Positions 1-8,569 of a stretch of 64,000 bases of DNA are shown in pieces. Position numbers and translations under genes: made by a program. Source of the DNA: Shinella sumterensis (lineage in GTDB: Bacteria; Pseudomonadota; Alphaproteobacteria; Rhizobiales; Rhizobiaceae); the NCBI RefSeq assembly GCF_004514425.2, contig NZ_MYFN02000007.1:268938-332937 (forward strand), written 5' to 3'. Below the pieces are notes generated by a model, which searched no databases, had not been told where the DNA came from, and saw only the letters and a program-made list of their open reading frames with translations. Each line of letters starts with the position of its first letter. Positions within the stretch are counted from its first letter, which is position 1.

Positions 1-68
1 GTTACGGCTACGCCAAGGATCAGACCAAGAAGGACATCGACGACTGGTACGGTCGCCAGACCTGGTAA
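1..68 (+). CDS. CsbD family protein, C-terminal fragment
   Basis: Only the last 21 codons lie in the window, reading YGYAKD at the left edge and ending DDWYGRQTW before a TAA at 66-68. This tail matches the usual C-terminus of small (about 65 residue) CsbD-like stress proteins of rhizobia, which end in a YGxAKDQ...DDWYxRQ pattern. The family is a general-stress marker of unknown biochemical function. The start lies outside the window. A strong rho-independent terminator follows 30 bases downstream, so the gene ends its transcript here. Identification rests on a short tail and is therefore moderate. Confidence 0.6.
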   Translation, partial: YGYAKDQTKKDIDDWYGRQTW

Positions 69-98
69 TCCCGTTCCGATCATGTTCAGCACATTTGA

Positions 99-127
99 CC
101 GCTCACCCAAGGGGTGAGCGGTTTTTT
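99..127 (+). terminator. Rho-independent terminator after the CsbD-like gene
   Basis: A perfect 10-bp stem, CCGCTCACCC with GGGTGAGCGG, closes a 3-base loop and is followed by six T residues. It sits 30 bases after the stop of the CsbD-like gene. On the minus strand it also lies downstream of the DUF3597 gene but lacks a T run in that direction. Confidence 0.85.
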
Positions 128-201
128 GCCGTCGGCGGAGCGGACATCGTTTTGTCCGACACCACCCGCCCTAGGGGGCGAGTGGCTGATGCGTACGCGT
201 C

Positions 202-666
202 TCAGTCGAGCAGTTCGGCGGGCACCTTGCCGCCGTTGTCGGCGAGCGCCTTCAAGAGCGCCTTGTGGAGCCACATGTTCATCGCGGCCGAGTCGCCCTT
301 GTCGCCGGTGTAGCCGAGTTCGTCGGCGAGCTCCTTGCGCTCGGCGAGGCTCGCGTCCATGCCGAGCGCCTTCATCAGATCGACGATCGAGCGGCGCCAA
401 TCCAGCTTCTGGCCATTCTTGGCGACCGCATCATCGAGAATGGCGGCCACGTCGACATTGCCCGCCTGGACCGATTGGGGCGTGGCCGCGGGCGTGCCCC
501 CGAGCGTGCCGGTGGCGTCGTCCTTCAAAGAAGGCGTGGCCGAAACATCCGCGGTCGCCGGCGCCACGCCGGCGCCCCCGATCGTCGTCGTCGATGCGGT
601 TTCGACTGCGGCCGGCTGTGCTGCCTTGCCGAAAAGCTTTTCCTTGATGGAGCTGAAAATTCCCAT
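202..666 (-). CDS. DUF3597 domain-containing protein
   Basis: A 154-residue protein of the DUF3597 family, whose function is unknown. The start at 666 (MGIFSSIKEKLFG) is preferred over an upstream in-frame ATG because a GGAAGGAAC ribosome site lies just before it and family members begin with this M-G-I-F-S-x-I-K motif. After the N-terminal helix there is a low-complexity Ala/Thr/Pro linker (about residues 17-70). The conserved domain follows (about 70-154) with the signature LDWRRSIVDLMKALGMD, then a LAxELGYTGDKGDSAxMNxWLHK segment read in parts. It is monocistronic, with nothing obviously related nearby. No signal peptide or membrane segment is visible. Confidence 0.85.
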   Translation of the reverse strand: MGIFSSIKEKLFGKAAQPAAVETASTTTIGGAGVAPATADVSATPSLKDDATGTLGGTPAATPQSVQAGNVDVAAILDDAVAKNGQKLDWRRSIVDLMKALGMDASLAERKELADELGYTGDKGDSAAMNMWLHKALLKALADNGGKVPAELLD

Positions 667-791
667 GGCGGTTCCTTCCGTCTTCGACCTCCTCATGAGG
701 CGTTTGAAAGAAGTATAGCGGTCACCCATCCGCGACAAGGCGTCAGGTCGCAGGCGATGGATTTCATGGTTGGTTTGCGATCAATCCGCTT

Positions 792-1799
792 TTGAGCGAT
801 CATCGGCAGAAAGCAGGCGATGCGTCTGTGCGGAGAACAAATGAACGTTTCATCGCCTTATGCCGTGATCCATCGTGCGCTCGGGACGCCCGCTCCTTGA
901 AGCATCTTCAACTGCCATCAGAACGCCGGGTCGAGCAAACCCTGTATCGCTTCGATCGCAATCCTCCCGATGCCGGTCGCTGCCTCTCGCACCTCTACGA
1001 GATTTTCTCCCGATACCGTCCCAACTGGGGCTGGTGCCGCCAATGTTTTACGCCCGAGGAGGAGGCGCGAACGCGAGATGCGGGCGATCCGCGTCGCGCC
1101 ACCCTCGAAAGCTTCGCGCAGATCTACTTCGAACATCCGAACTGCTCCGGTGGCCGCGACACGTTCCTGCATTGGCTGCCCCGCGGGCTGGAATTGACAT
1201 TCCTGAACTTTGAGAATGATTATTTTCCGATGGAAGGCGCCATGCGGCTGGGGCTCTGGCGCTGGCCGAAGGAGGAACAGGATGGCCTGCGCGCCCTGTT
1301 CTGCAGCGTCGCGTCGAACTGGTTTGATGGCGGCGATCCCGTTCCGTTTGAACGTGTCACGCGCAAGTCGGGCCGGGACATGGACAGCTATATTTCCGCA
1401 CGCATCGTCGAAGCGCTCCTGATGCTCAGGGTCGACCCCTTCGTTCTGTTTTCCTGGTTGGCACGAGCGAACTCGACCCGGGCGCGGGCCGTCCTGGTCG
1501 ATCTCACGATCCACGAGCATCTCGTTGACGAAGCCGCCTACTACGTTCTGGACGATGCCACCGACGAACCCCTGCTGCGCAACGGTATCGGCGCCTTGGA
1601 CCGGCTCGCACTGGACGCTCTTCGGCGGATCGTGACCGACGGCCGGCTGATGCGCCTGTGGGCTTGGGCCGACCGGGAAGATCGGGCCTTGGCCCGCAGG
1701 ATCGAGGATACGGAACCGTTGCGGATGCAACGTGCCTTTCGCTTGACGGCGACGGAACGCCAGAGGGATCGCGCCATCGTCCGGGCCGCCCTCGCCTGA
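792..1799 (+). CDS. Hypothetical protein, unrecognised family, 335 residues
   Basis: An uninterrupted frame starting at a TTG (792) with no early in-frame ATG; a GTG at codon 13 is an alternative. I do not recognise a family. The N-terminal third is rich in Cys and Trp (CRDPSC near residue 24, WGWCRQCFTPEEE near residue 80, HPNCSGG near 115), which might be a metal-binding arrangement, but no standard zinc-finger spacing is evident. The rest is mainly helical and charged, ending in Arg/Ala-rich helices. There is no signal peptide or transmembrane segment. It stands alone between the DUF3597 gene, which points away, and tRNA-Ser, which is transcribed toward it. The upstream 100 bases are more AT-rich than the surroundings. 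Frame length and rhizobial-type codon use support a real gene; the function is unknown. Confidence 0.6.
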   Translation: MSDHRQKAGDASVRRTNERFIALCRDPSCARDARSLKHLQLPSERRVEQTLYRFDRNPPDAGRCLSHLYEIFSRYRPNWGWCRQCFTPEEEARTRDAGDPRRATLESFAQIYFEHPNCSGGRDTFLHWLPRGLELTFLNFENDYFPMEGAMRLGLWRWPKEEQDGLRALFCSVASNWFDGGDPVPFERVTRKSGRDMDSYISARIVEALLMLRVDPFVLFSWLARANSTRARAVLVDLTIHEHLVDEAAYYVLDDATDEPLLRNGIGALDRLALDALRRIVTDGRLMRLWAWADREDRALARRIEDTEPLRMQRAFRLTATERQRDRAIVRAALA

Positions 1800-1910
1800 A
1801 CGACCGCGCCCATCCCGCCGGACCTGGAGAGGCGCGCACGACGCGCTTGCTTTCGCACCCGGTCAGCGGGGGCGGCTACGATCGCAGTAAAGAGGGCTAT
1901 GGACGGAAAA

Positions 1911-2000
1911 TGGCGGACAGAGAGGGATTCGAACCCTCGATAGAGTTTCCCCTATACACGCGTTCCAGGCGTGCGCCTTCAACCACTCGGCCACCTGTCC
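1911..2000 (-). tRNA. tRNA-Ser(GGA)
   Basis: On the minus strand the sequence opens GGACAGGTGGCCGAGTGG and closes CCCTCTCTGTCCGCCA, giving a 7-bp acceptor stem with one G-T pair. The T arm is GAGGG-TTCGAAT-CCCTC. The anticodon loop CTGGAAC carries GGA, which reads serine UCC and UCU codons. The long variable arm and 90-nt length are typical of a class II tRNA. CCA is encoded. The gene is isolated, with its own promoter-like sequence upstream. Confidence 0.95.
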
Positions 2001-2071
2001 GTCCGCTCGTCGCCGACGGTCAGTCCGGCGCGGGTCGCTTCGGCCTTTTCAAGCTCTGCGAGACGGCGCGA

Positions 2072-2099
2072 TATATACCGAGGTTTGACGAGGGATCAA
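2072..2099 (-). promoter_or_regulatory. Sigma-70-type promoter for tRNA-Ser
   Basis: Read on the minus strand, TTGATC (2099 to 2094) and TATATA (2077 to 2072) are separated by 16 bases. They lie about 72 bases upstream of the mature tRNA 5' end. The fit to the housekeeping consensus is good for the -10 box and fair for the -35 box. This is a pattern match only. Confidence 0.5.
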
Positions 2100-2220
2100 C
2101 CGCTTTCTGACAGATTTTTGAAGGTTCTTCGCCAAAGCCCGAGGGATTGCGCAGGGCCCGTCGCCTTCTTATCTATGGAAGCCGGAGAAGCGGTGCGCAA
2201 ACCGCGCGCGGAGAAGGTCG

Positions 2221-2541
2221 ATGATACGGTTCATCCTCAAGGCGATCAGCCTGTTTGCCCTCGTGGTTGCCGTCATGGCGGGCACGATCGATGCGATCCA
2301 GTCCGTGTCGGCCTCCGAACCCGTGCTGACGCCGCTCGCCGTTGCCTGGAGCACCGCGAGCCCCGATACGATCGCCCTTGTCGCCGATGGCATCATGCGC
2401 CATCTCCATCCCTATGTCTGGGATCCGGCGGCGATGTGGGTGCTGTCGCAGCCGGCCTTTGCCGTGCTGCTCGCCGTGTCGCTGTTCTTCTGGATCATCG
2501 CCTACAGGCGGCCGCCGATTGCCGGCCGCTTCACCGCCTGA
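2221..2541 (+). CDS. Small two-helix membrane protein upstream of msrA
   Basis: A 106-residue protein starting at the ATG after GAGAAGG. Two hydrophobic segments are visible, residues about 3-22 (FILKAISLFALVVAVMAG) and about 78-95 (FAVLLAVSLFFWIIAY), so the N- and C-termini probably lie on the same side of the inner membrane. The short tail RRPPIAGRF is positively charged and probably cytoplasmic. It precedes msrA by 42 bases in the same direction and may be co-transcribed with it. Comparable small proteins of this architecture occur in rhizobia as petG-like or unnamed hypotheticals; no function can be assigned from sequence. Confidence 0.7.
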   Translation: MIRFILKAISLFALVVAVMAGTIDAIQSVSASEPVLTPLAVAWSTASPDTIALVADGIMRHLHPYVWDPAAMWVLSQPAFAVLLAVSLFFWIIAYRRPPIAGRFTA

Positions 2542-2583
2542 CACCAACCGCCGCGACGAAAGCGGCCCGGCCAGGAGGCCACC

Positions 2584-3234
<651 letters not shown>

Positions 3235-3262
3235 GAGCCGCCAGACCTGACCTCTCCACACG

Positions 3263-3309
3263 CCGCCGCCAACGGGTCGAAACCCCTGTTGGCGGCGGAC
3301 GATATTTTT
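3263..3309 (+). terminator. Terminator-like hairpin after msrA
   Basis: An 11-bp perfect stem, CCGCCGCCAAC with GTTGGCGGCGG, is followed within a few bases by ATATTTTTA. It separates msrA from the promoter region of the BMP transporter gene. Confidence 0.65.
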
Positions 3310-3316
3310 ACCAACT

Positions 3317-3339
3317 GAAAAATTTCTGGTGAATTTTTC
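3317..3339 (+). promoter_or_regulatory. Palindromic operator candidate before the BMP transporter gene
   Basis: An 8-bp perfect inverted repeat, GAAAAATT with AATTTTTC, spaced by 7 bases, overlaps the core AATTTCTGGTGAATTT (3321-3336). This core matches AATTTCCGGGGAAATT in the uraH/puuE intergenic region at 57928-57943 in 13 of 16 positions, including both half-sites and the central GG. The match suggests a common repressor or activator for nucleoside import and purine catabolism. The regulator is not identified. Confidence 0.5.
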
Positions 3340-3461
3340 CAAACGCCGTGCAAGGATGCCGCCAGCCTGACCCAAGGGAAAGGGTCGGTGACTTCGGTGC
3401 GCGCTGCGTGAGGCGCAGCCCGGAAGATCCCTATAAGATCAATAGCGAACAGGGCTGCACA
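3340..3461 (+). other. Possibly structured 5' leader of the BMP gene
   Basis: About 120 bases between the operator candidate and the ATG contain two small stems: GACCC (3369-3373) with GGGTC (3382-3386), and GCTGCG (3403-3408) with CGCAGC (3414-3419). A known purine, guanine or deoxyguanosine aptamer could not be recognised. No T-rich expression-platform terminator is present. It may be only an untranslated leader. Confidence 0.3.
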
Positions 3462-4454
3462 ATGAAAAAAACCCTTCTCACCCTTCTTGCCACCGCTGCC
3501 ATGTCGGCGAGCGCGCTTGCCGCAGACATCAAGCCCGCGATCATCTACGATCTCGGCGGCAAGTTCGACAAATCCTTCAACGAAGCGGCCTATAACGGCG
3601 CGGAAAAGTTCAAGACCGAGACCGGCATCGAATACCGCGAATTCGAAATCGCCAACGACGCCCAGCGCGAGCAGGCGCTTCGCCGCTTCGCCGGCGACGG
3701 CAACAATCCGATCGTGATGGCCGGTTTCTCCTGGGCCGCGCAGCTTGAGAAGGTCGCAGCCGAGTATCCCGACACCAAGTTCGCCATCATCGACATGGTC
3801 GTCGACAAGCCGAACGTGCGCTCCGTCGTCTTCAAGGAAGAGGAAGGCTCGTGGCTCGCCGGCATCATGGCGGGCATGGCCTCCAAGTCGAAGACCGTCT
3901 CCTTCGTCGGCGGCATGGACATTCCGCTGATCCACAAGTTCGCCTGCGGCTATATCGGCGGCGCCAAGTCGCTGGGCGCCGACTACAACGTGCTCGAAGC
4001 CTATACCGGCACGACGCCGGACGCCTGGAACGACCCGGTCAAGGGCGGTGAAATCGCCAAGTCGCAGTTCGACCAGGGCTCCGACGTGGTCTACCACGCC
4101 GCCGGCGGCACGGGCGTGGGCGTCCTGCAGGCTGCGGCCGACGCGGGCAAGCTCGGCATCGGCGTGGATTCCAACCAGAACGGCCTGCATCCGGGCAAGG
4201 TGCTGACCTCGATGGTCAAGCGCGTGGACGTCGCCGTCTACGACGCCTTCATGTCGGCCAAGGACGACAAGTTCCAGCCCGGCATCAACGTGCTCGGCCT
4301 GAAGGAGAACGGCGTCGACGTGGCCCTGGACGACAACAACGCCTCGCTCGTCACCCCGGAAATGAAGGCCGCCATCGACAAGGCGCGCGCCGACATCATC
4401 GCCGGCACGGTGAAGGTCCACGACTACATGTCGGACGAGACCTGCCCCTACTAA
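3462..4454 (+). CDS. BMP-family ABC transporter substrate-binding protein (nucleoside uptake)
   Basis: A 330-residue periplasmic binding protein of the basic membrane protein (BMP/Med) family, whose characterised members bind purine or other nucleosides. The chosen ATG opens a typical signal peptide, MKKTLLTLLATAAMSASALA, cleaved before ADIKPAIIYD. Family motifs follow: YDLGGKFDKSFNEAAYNGAE, a GxxFxxxLxxVAxxYPDxKFAIID block, and VGGMDIPLIHKFACGYIGG. The ATPase and permease genes of the same system start about 480 bases downstream on the same strand, with slyX in between on the opposite strand. This binding protein therefore probably has its own promoter, with the palindrome at 3317-3339. Context with cdd, purine nucleoside phosphorylase and deoA supports nucleoside import. 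Confidence 0.93.
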   Translation: MKKTLLTLLATAAMSASALAADIKPAIIYDLGGKFDKSFNEAAYNGAEKFKTETGIEYREFEIANDAQREQALRRFAGDGNNPIVMAGFSWAAQLEKVAAEYPDTKFAIIDMVVDKPNVRSVVFKEEEGSWLAGIMAGMASKSKTVSFVGGMDIPLIHKFACGYIGGAKSLGADYNVLEAYTGTTPDAWNDPVKGGEIAKSQFDQGSDVVYHAAGGTGVGVLQAAADAGKLGIGVDSNQNGLHPGKVLTSMVKRVDVAVYDAFMSAKDDKFQPGINVLGLKENGVDVALDDNNASLVTPEMKAAIDKARADIIAGTVKVHDYMSDETCPY

Positions 4455-4463
4455 GGTATCGGA

Positions 4464-4492
4464 CGGCCCGTTTGCGCCAAGCAGACGGGCCG
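4464..4492 (+). terminator. Hairpin between the BMP gene and slyX
   Basis: CGGCCCGTTTGC pairs with GCAGACGGGCCG around a 5-base loop (12 pairs with one G-T). The following sequence ATTCCGTTT is only moderately T-rich. The position between convergent genes suggests termination of the BMP mRNA. Confidence 0.55.
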
Positions 4493-4546
4493 ATTCCGTT
4501 TCCGGGCATGACCCTTCCTGCGAAAACCGCCTGCGGCGCTGCCCGC

Positions 4547-4771
4547 TCAGTAATGCGGCGGGCGGGTGATGGCCGGGGCCTCGCGCGACCCTTCCTCCAG
4601 CATGAGAAAGCGCTCCGTCAGGCGGTCGAGCTTCGTCCGGATCTGCTCGACCACACGCCATTGCTCGGCGAGCTGGTCGGAGAGTTCCTCGATCGTATGG
4701 GCCTGGTGGGCGACATGCTCTTCCAGGCGGGCGATGCGTGCATCGGCGGTGTCGTCGGAAAGATCGGTCAT
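4547..4771 (-). CDS. slyX: SlyX family protein
   Basis: A 74-residue coiled-coil protein. The start at 4771 (MTDLSDD) is chosen because a GAGAGGA ribosome site precedes it and SlyX proteins are 70-75 residues; the frame remains open far upstream. The body consists of heptads: ARIARLEEHVAHQAHTIEEL followed by SDQLAEQWRVVEQI. The tail ends in PPHY, the typical SlyX C-terminus. Its function is unknown despite the historical haemolysin-related name. It is transcribed against the transporter genes on both sides and shows no functional link with them. Confidence 0.9.
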   Translation of the reverse strand: MTDLSDDTADARIARLEEHVAHQAHTIEELSDQLAEQWRVVEQIRTKLDRLTERFLMLEEGSREAPAITRPPHY

Positions 4772-4929
4772 GGCTGTCCTCTCGGCTTCATGCGGCCGGC
4801 ACGAGCTATAGCGGGCAGGCCACCGCGCCGCAATCGCACTGGACAAGCGCTGCGGAAGCAACAAGACTGCGACACGGCAGGCCGAACAACGGCCCGCCGG
4901 CCTGAAATCCCCGTCAGAGTGGATCGTCA

Positions 4930-6465
4930 ATGAGCGAACTGGCAATCGAACTGAAGGGCATCGACAAGAGCTTCGGCCTCGTCCATGCCAACCGGAACAT
5001 CAACCTGAAGGTCCGCAAAGGCACCATTCACGGGATCATCGGTGAAAACGGCGCCGGCAAATCCACCCTCATGTCGATCCTCTACGGCTTCTACCAGGCC
5101 GACCGCGGCGACATCGTCATCGACGGCAAGACGATCAAGATCCGTGACCCCAATGCGGCGATCGCCGCCGGCATCGGCATGGTGCACCAGCATTTCATGC
5201 TGGTGGAGAACTTCACGGTGCTGGAAAACATCATGCTCGGCGCCGAGGAAAGCCAGATCCTCAATGCCGGCATCACCAAGGCGCGCGCCGAGCTGAAGCG
5301 GCTGGAAAAGGAATATGCGCTGGAGGTCGATCCCGATGCGGTGATCGAGGAACTGCCCGTCGGCATCCAGCAGCGCGTGGAGATCCTGAAGGCGCTCTAC
5401 CGCAAGGCCGATATCCTCATCCTGGACGAGCCGACCGGCGTGCTGACGCCGGCCGAAGCCGATCATCTGTTCCGTATCCTCGGCCAGCTGAAGGACGAAG
5501 GGAAGACCGTCCTGCTCATCACGCACAAGCTGCGCGAGATCATGGCGATCACCGACGAGGTGTCCGTCATGCGCCGCGGCGAGATGGTGGCGACGCGCAC
5601 GACGAAGGAGACCTCCGTCGAGGAACTGGCCGAGCTGATGGTCGGCCGCCGGGTTCTGCTGCGCGTCGAGAAGGGCGAGGCCAAGCCCGCCGACGTCAAG
5701 CTTTCGGTAAAGAACCTGACGGTGCGCGACAGCCGCGGCGTGACGATGGTGGAGGACGTGTCCTTCGACATCCGCGCGGGCGAGATCGTCGGCATCGCGG
5801 GTGTGGCCGGCAACGGCCAGTCCGAACTGCTGGAGGCGATTTCCGGCATCCGCCGCGCGACGTCGGGCACCGTCCTGCTGAACGGCAGGGAAATCGACGT
5901 GACGGGCAATGCCGACCCGGCGGACCTGCGCCGGCGCGGCCTGGCCCATGTGCCGGAGGACCGGCACCATGTCGGGCTCGTGCTGAAATTCGAGGAAAGC
6001 GAGAACGCCATTCTCGGTTATCACGACGATGCGAAATACCGCAGGGGCATGCTGCTCGATGTCGACGCCATCCGCGCCGATGCCGAGGCGAAGATCGCCG
6101 CCTACGACATCCGCCCGCCGAACCCGCGGCTGAAGACCGCCAACTTCTCGGGCGGCAACCAGCAGAAGATCGTGCTGGCGCGCGAGATGGAGCGCAATCC
6201 CGATGTGCTGATCATCGGCCAGCCGACGCGCGGCGTGGATGTCGGCGCCATCGAATTCATTCACAAGCGCATCATCGAGATGCGCGACCAGGGCAAGGCC
6301 GTGCTGCTCGTCTCCGTCGAACTGGACGAGATCCGCGCGCTGTCGGACCGTATCCTCGTGATGTTTGCCGGCCGGGTGGTGGGCGAGCGCGCGCCCGACG
6401 CGACCGAGGGTGAACTCGGCCTGCTGATGGCCGGCGTGGAAGGCCGCAAGGAGGCCGCGGAATGA
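4930..6465 (+). CDS. Nucleoside ABC transporter ATP-binding protein (double ATPase)
   Basis: A 511-residue cytoplasmic ATPase with two ABC domains in one chain, as in NupA/YufO-type and sugar-type importers. Domain 1 has Walker A GENGAGKST (residues 38-46) and Walker B LILDEPTG. Domain 2 has the degenerate P-loop GVAGNGQSEL, the signature SGGNQQK and LIIGQPTRGVD, as usual for this family. It powers import of the ligand delivered by the BMP-family protein encoded upstream. Its stop overlaps the start of the first permease gene (ATGA), so the operon is translationally coupled. The divergent slyX start lies 158 bases upstream, leaving room for a promoter. Confidence 0.94.
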   Translation: MSELAIELKGIDKSFGLVHANRNINLKVRKGTIHGIIGENGAGKSTLMSILYGFYQADRGDIVIDGKTIKIRDPNAAIAAGIGMVHQHFMLVENFTVLENIMLGAEESQILNAGITKARAELKRLEKEYALEVDPDAVIEELPVGIQQRVEILKALYRKADILILDEPTGVLTPAEADHLFRILGQLKDEGKTVLLITHKLREIMAITDEVSVMRRGEMVATRTTKETSVEELAELMVGRRVLLRVEKGEAKPADVKLSVKNLTVRDSRGVTMVEDVSFDIRAGEIVGIAGVAGNGQSELLEAISGIRRATSGTVLLNGREIDVTGNADPADLRRRGLAHVPEDRHHVGLVLKFEESENAILGYHDDAKYRRGMLLDVDAIRADAEAKIAAYDIRPPNPRLKTANFSGGNQQKIVLAREMERNPDVLIIGQPTRGVDVGAIEFIHKRIIEMRDQGKAVLLVSVELDEIRALSDRILVMFAGRVVGERAPDATEGELGLLMAGVEGRKEAAE

Positions 6466-7595
6466 GTGTTCCCTATGCGAAGCTGCCCGGTTGGGCCGAA
6501 TATGGCCTGATCCCGCTGGTGAACCTCGCCGTCGCCTTCCTGATTTCCGGCCTTGTCGTGCTGATCGTCGGCGAAAGCCCGCTGGAGGCCGCCTATCACA
6601 TGGTGAACGGCGCCTTCGGCCGCGGCGAATATATCGGTTTCACGCTCTACTACACGACGACCTTCATCTTCACCGGCCTTGCCGTCGCGGTCGCCTTCCA
6701 CTGCGGGCTGTTCAATATCGGCGGGGAAGGCCAGGCCTATATCGGCGGCATCGGCGTGGTGCTGGCGTGCCTTGCCTTCGACCGCACGCTGCCCTGGTAT
6801 CTCGTCTTCCCGATCGCCATCGTCGGCGCGGCCTTCTTCGGGGCGCTCTGGGCGATGATCCCGGGCTGGCTGCAGGCCAAGCGCGGCAGCCATATCGTCA
6901 TCACCACGATCATGTTCAACTTCATCGCCGCGAGCCTGATGAACTACCTGCTCAACCGGGTGTTCAAGCCGATGGGCTCGATGTCGCTGGAGACCCGCAC
7001 CTTCGATGCCGGCGGGCAGCTGCCGAAGCTCGACTGGCTGATGTCGATCTTCGGGCTTTCGGTCGGCTCCGCGCCGTTCAACATCTCCTTCCTGCTTGCC
7101 CTTCTCGCCGCCTTCGGCGTGTGGGTGCTGATCTGGCGCACGCGGCTCGGCTACGAGATGCGCACGATGGGCCACAGCCCCGCCGCGGCCCGCTATGCCG
7201 GCATCAAGGAGGCGAAGATCATCGTCATCGCCATGATGATCTCGGGCGGCCTTGCCGGCATGATGGCGCTGAACCCGATCATGGGCGAGCAGTTCCGCAT
7301 GCAGCTGGATTTCGTGCAGGGCGCGGGCTTCGTCGGCATCGCGGTGGCGCTGATGGGCCGCTCGCATCCGGCCGGCATCATTCCGGCAGCCCTGCTGTTC
7401 GGCATGCTCTATCAGGGCGGGGCGGAAATCTCCTTCGAGATGCCCTCGATCTCGCGCGACATGATCGTCATCATCCAGGGCCTGGTGATCCTGTTTGCCG
7501 GCGCGCTGGAGCACATGTTCCGCCCGGCCATCACCCGCGTCATCCTCGGCCTGTCGCCGAAGACGCGCGACGCCGCCGTGACGAAGGGAGCCTGA
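6462..7595 (+). CDS. Nucleoside ABC transporter permease, subunit 1
   Basis: A 377-residue inner-membrane permease of the BPD_transp_2 (LivH/RbsC-like) family, resembling NupB/YufP. About eight to ten hydrophobic segments are visible, beginning with LIPLVNLAVAFLISGLVVLI. The conserved FNIGGEGQAYIGGIG motif and the cytoplasmic EAxYAGIK-type coupling segment (ARYAGIKEAKIIVIAMMISG) are present. It overlaps the ATPase gene by 4 bases and is followed one base later by the second permease gene. The two permeases form the translocation heterodimer. Confidence 0.93.
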   Translation: MSVPYAKLPGWAEYGLIPLVNLAVAFLISGLVVLIVGESPLEAAYHMVNGAFGRGEYIGFTLYYTTTFIFTGLAVAVAFHCGLFNIGGEGQAYIGGIGVVLACLAFDRTLPWYLVFPIAIVGAAFFGALWAMIPGWLQAKRGSHIVITTIMFNFIAASLMNYLLNRVFKPMGSMSLETRTFDAGGQLPKLDWLMSIFGLSVGSAPFNISFLLALLAAFGVWVLIWRTRLGYEMRTMGHSPAAARYAGIKEAKIIVIAMMISGGLAGMMALNPIMGEQFRMQLDFVQGAGFVGIAVALMGRSHPAGIIPAALLFGMLYQGGAEISFEMPSISRDMIVIIQGLVILFAGALEHMFRPAITRVILGLSPKTRDAAVTKGA

Positions 7596-7596
7596 T

Positions 7597-8568
7597 ATGG
7601 ATGTCTTTCAGGTCTTCATCGAACTGGCGCAATCGACCGTGCGCCTCTCCACGCCGCTGATCCTGGCGGCGCTCGCCGGCCTCTTCACCGAGCGTGCCGG
7701 CATCTTCGACATCGGGCTGGAAGGCAAGATGCTGGGCGCGGCCTTTGCCGCCGGCTGCGTCGCCTATATCAGCCAGTCGGTCTATATGGGCCTGCTCGCC
7801 GCCGTGCTCGTCTCGGTTCTGCTCTCGCTGGTGCACGGCTATGCCTCGATCACCCAGCGCGGCAGCCAGATCGTCTCGGGCGTCGCCATCAACTTCGTCG
7901 TGGCCGGCTCCACCGTCATCCTGGGCGAGGCCTGGTTCCGGCAGGGCGGGCGCACGCCCGCCCTTTCGGCGGATGGCCGCTTCGGCACGGTCACCCTGCC
8001 GTTTGCGGATGCCGTGCGCGACGTGCCGGTTCTCGGGCCACTTTATTCCGGCCTGCTCTCCGGCCATTCGCCGCTCACCTATCTCGCCTTCCTGATGGTG
8101 CCGGCCAGCTGGTGGATCCTCTACCGCACACGCTTCGGCCTTCGACTGCGCGCCGTGGGCGAAAATCCGGGTGCCGTCGATACGGCCGGCATTTCGGTAA
8201 TCTGGCTGCGCTACCGCGGCGTCATCTGCTGCGGCATCCTGTGCGGCATCGCAGGCGCCTATCTGTCGCTTGCCGCCGGCGCGGGCTTCACCAAGGGCAT
8301 GACGGCCGGCAAGGGCTATATCGCGCTGGCCGCGCTGATCTTCGCCAAGTGGCGGCCGAAGAACATCCTCTTCGCCTGCCTGCTCTTCGGCTTCCTCGAT
8401 GCCTTCGCCATCCGCTACCAGGGCTATGCCTTCCCGCTGATCGGCAAGGTGCCTGTACAGCTGATGCAGGCGCTGCCCTATATCCTCACCGTGATCCTGC
8501 TTGCAGGCTTCATCGGCAAGGCCATTCCGCCGAAGGCCGGCGGCGTGCCCTATGTGAAGGAGCGCTAG
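7597..8568 (+). CDS. Nucleoside ABC transporter permease, subunit 2
   Basis: A 323-residue integral membrane permease, NupC/YufQ-like, pairing with the preceding subunit. Typical motifs are LAALAGLFTERAGIFDIGLE near the N-terminus and GENPGAVDTAGISVIWLRYR, the cytoplasmic loop that contacts the ATPase. The C-terminal half includes LAALIFAKWRPKN. The gene starts one base after the previous stop and ends one base before cdd, so it belongs to one long mRNA linking uptake with salvage enzymes. Confidence 0.93.
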   Translation: MDVFQVFIELAQSTVRLSTPLILAALAGLFTERAGIFDIGLEGKMLGAAFAAGCVAYISQSVYMGLLAAVLVSVLLSLVHGYASITQRGSQIVSGVAINFVVAGSTVILGEAWFRQGGRTPALSADGRFGTVTLPFADAVRDVPVLGPLYSGLLSGHSPLTYLAFLMVPASWWILYRTRFGLRLRAVGENPGAVDTAGISVIWLRYRGVICCGILCGIAGAYLSLAAGAGFTKGMTAGKGYIALAALIFAKWRPKNILFACLLFGFLDAFAIRYQGYAFPLIGKVPVQLMQALPYILTVILLAGFIGKAIPPKAGGVPYVKER

Positions 8569-8569
8569 A

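Noticed and set aside
792..2000. Genomic island inserted at tRNA-Ser
   Set aside because: No integrase was found and I saw no repeat of the tRNA 3' end downstream; only a single orphan gene is present.
3340..3461. Known purine riboswitch in the BMP leader
   Set aside because: The conserved loop-loop sequences of guanine or deoxyguanosine aptamers were not found, and no terminator or sequestering stem follows.
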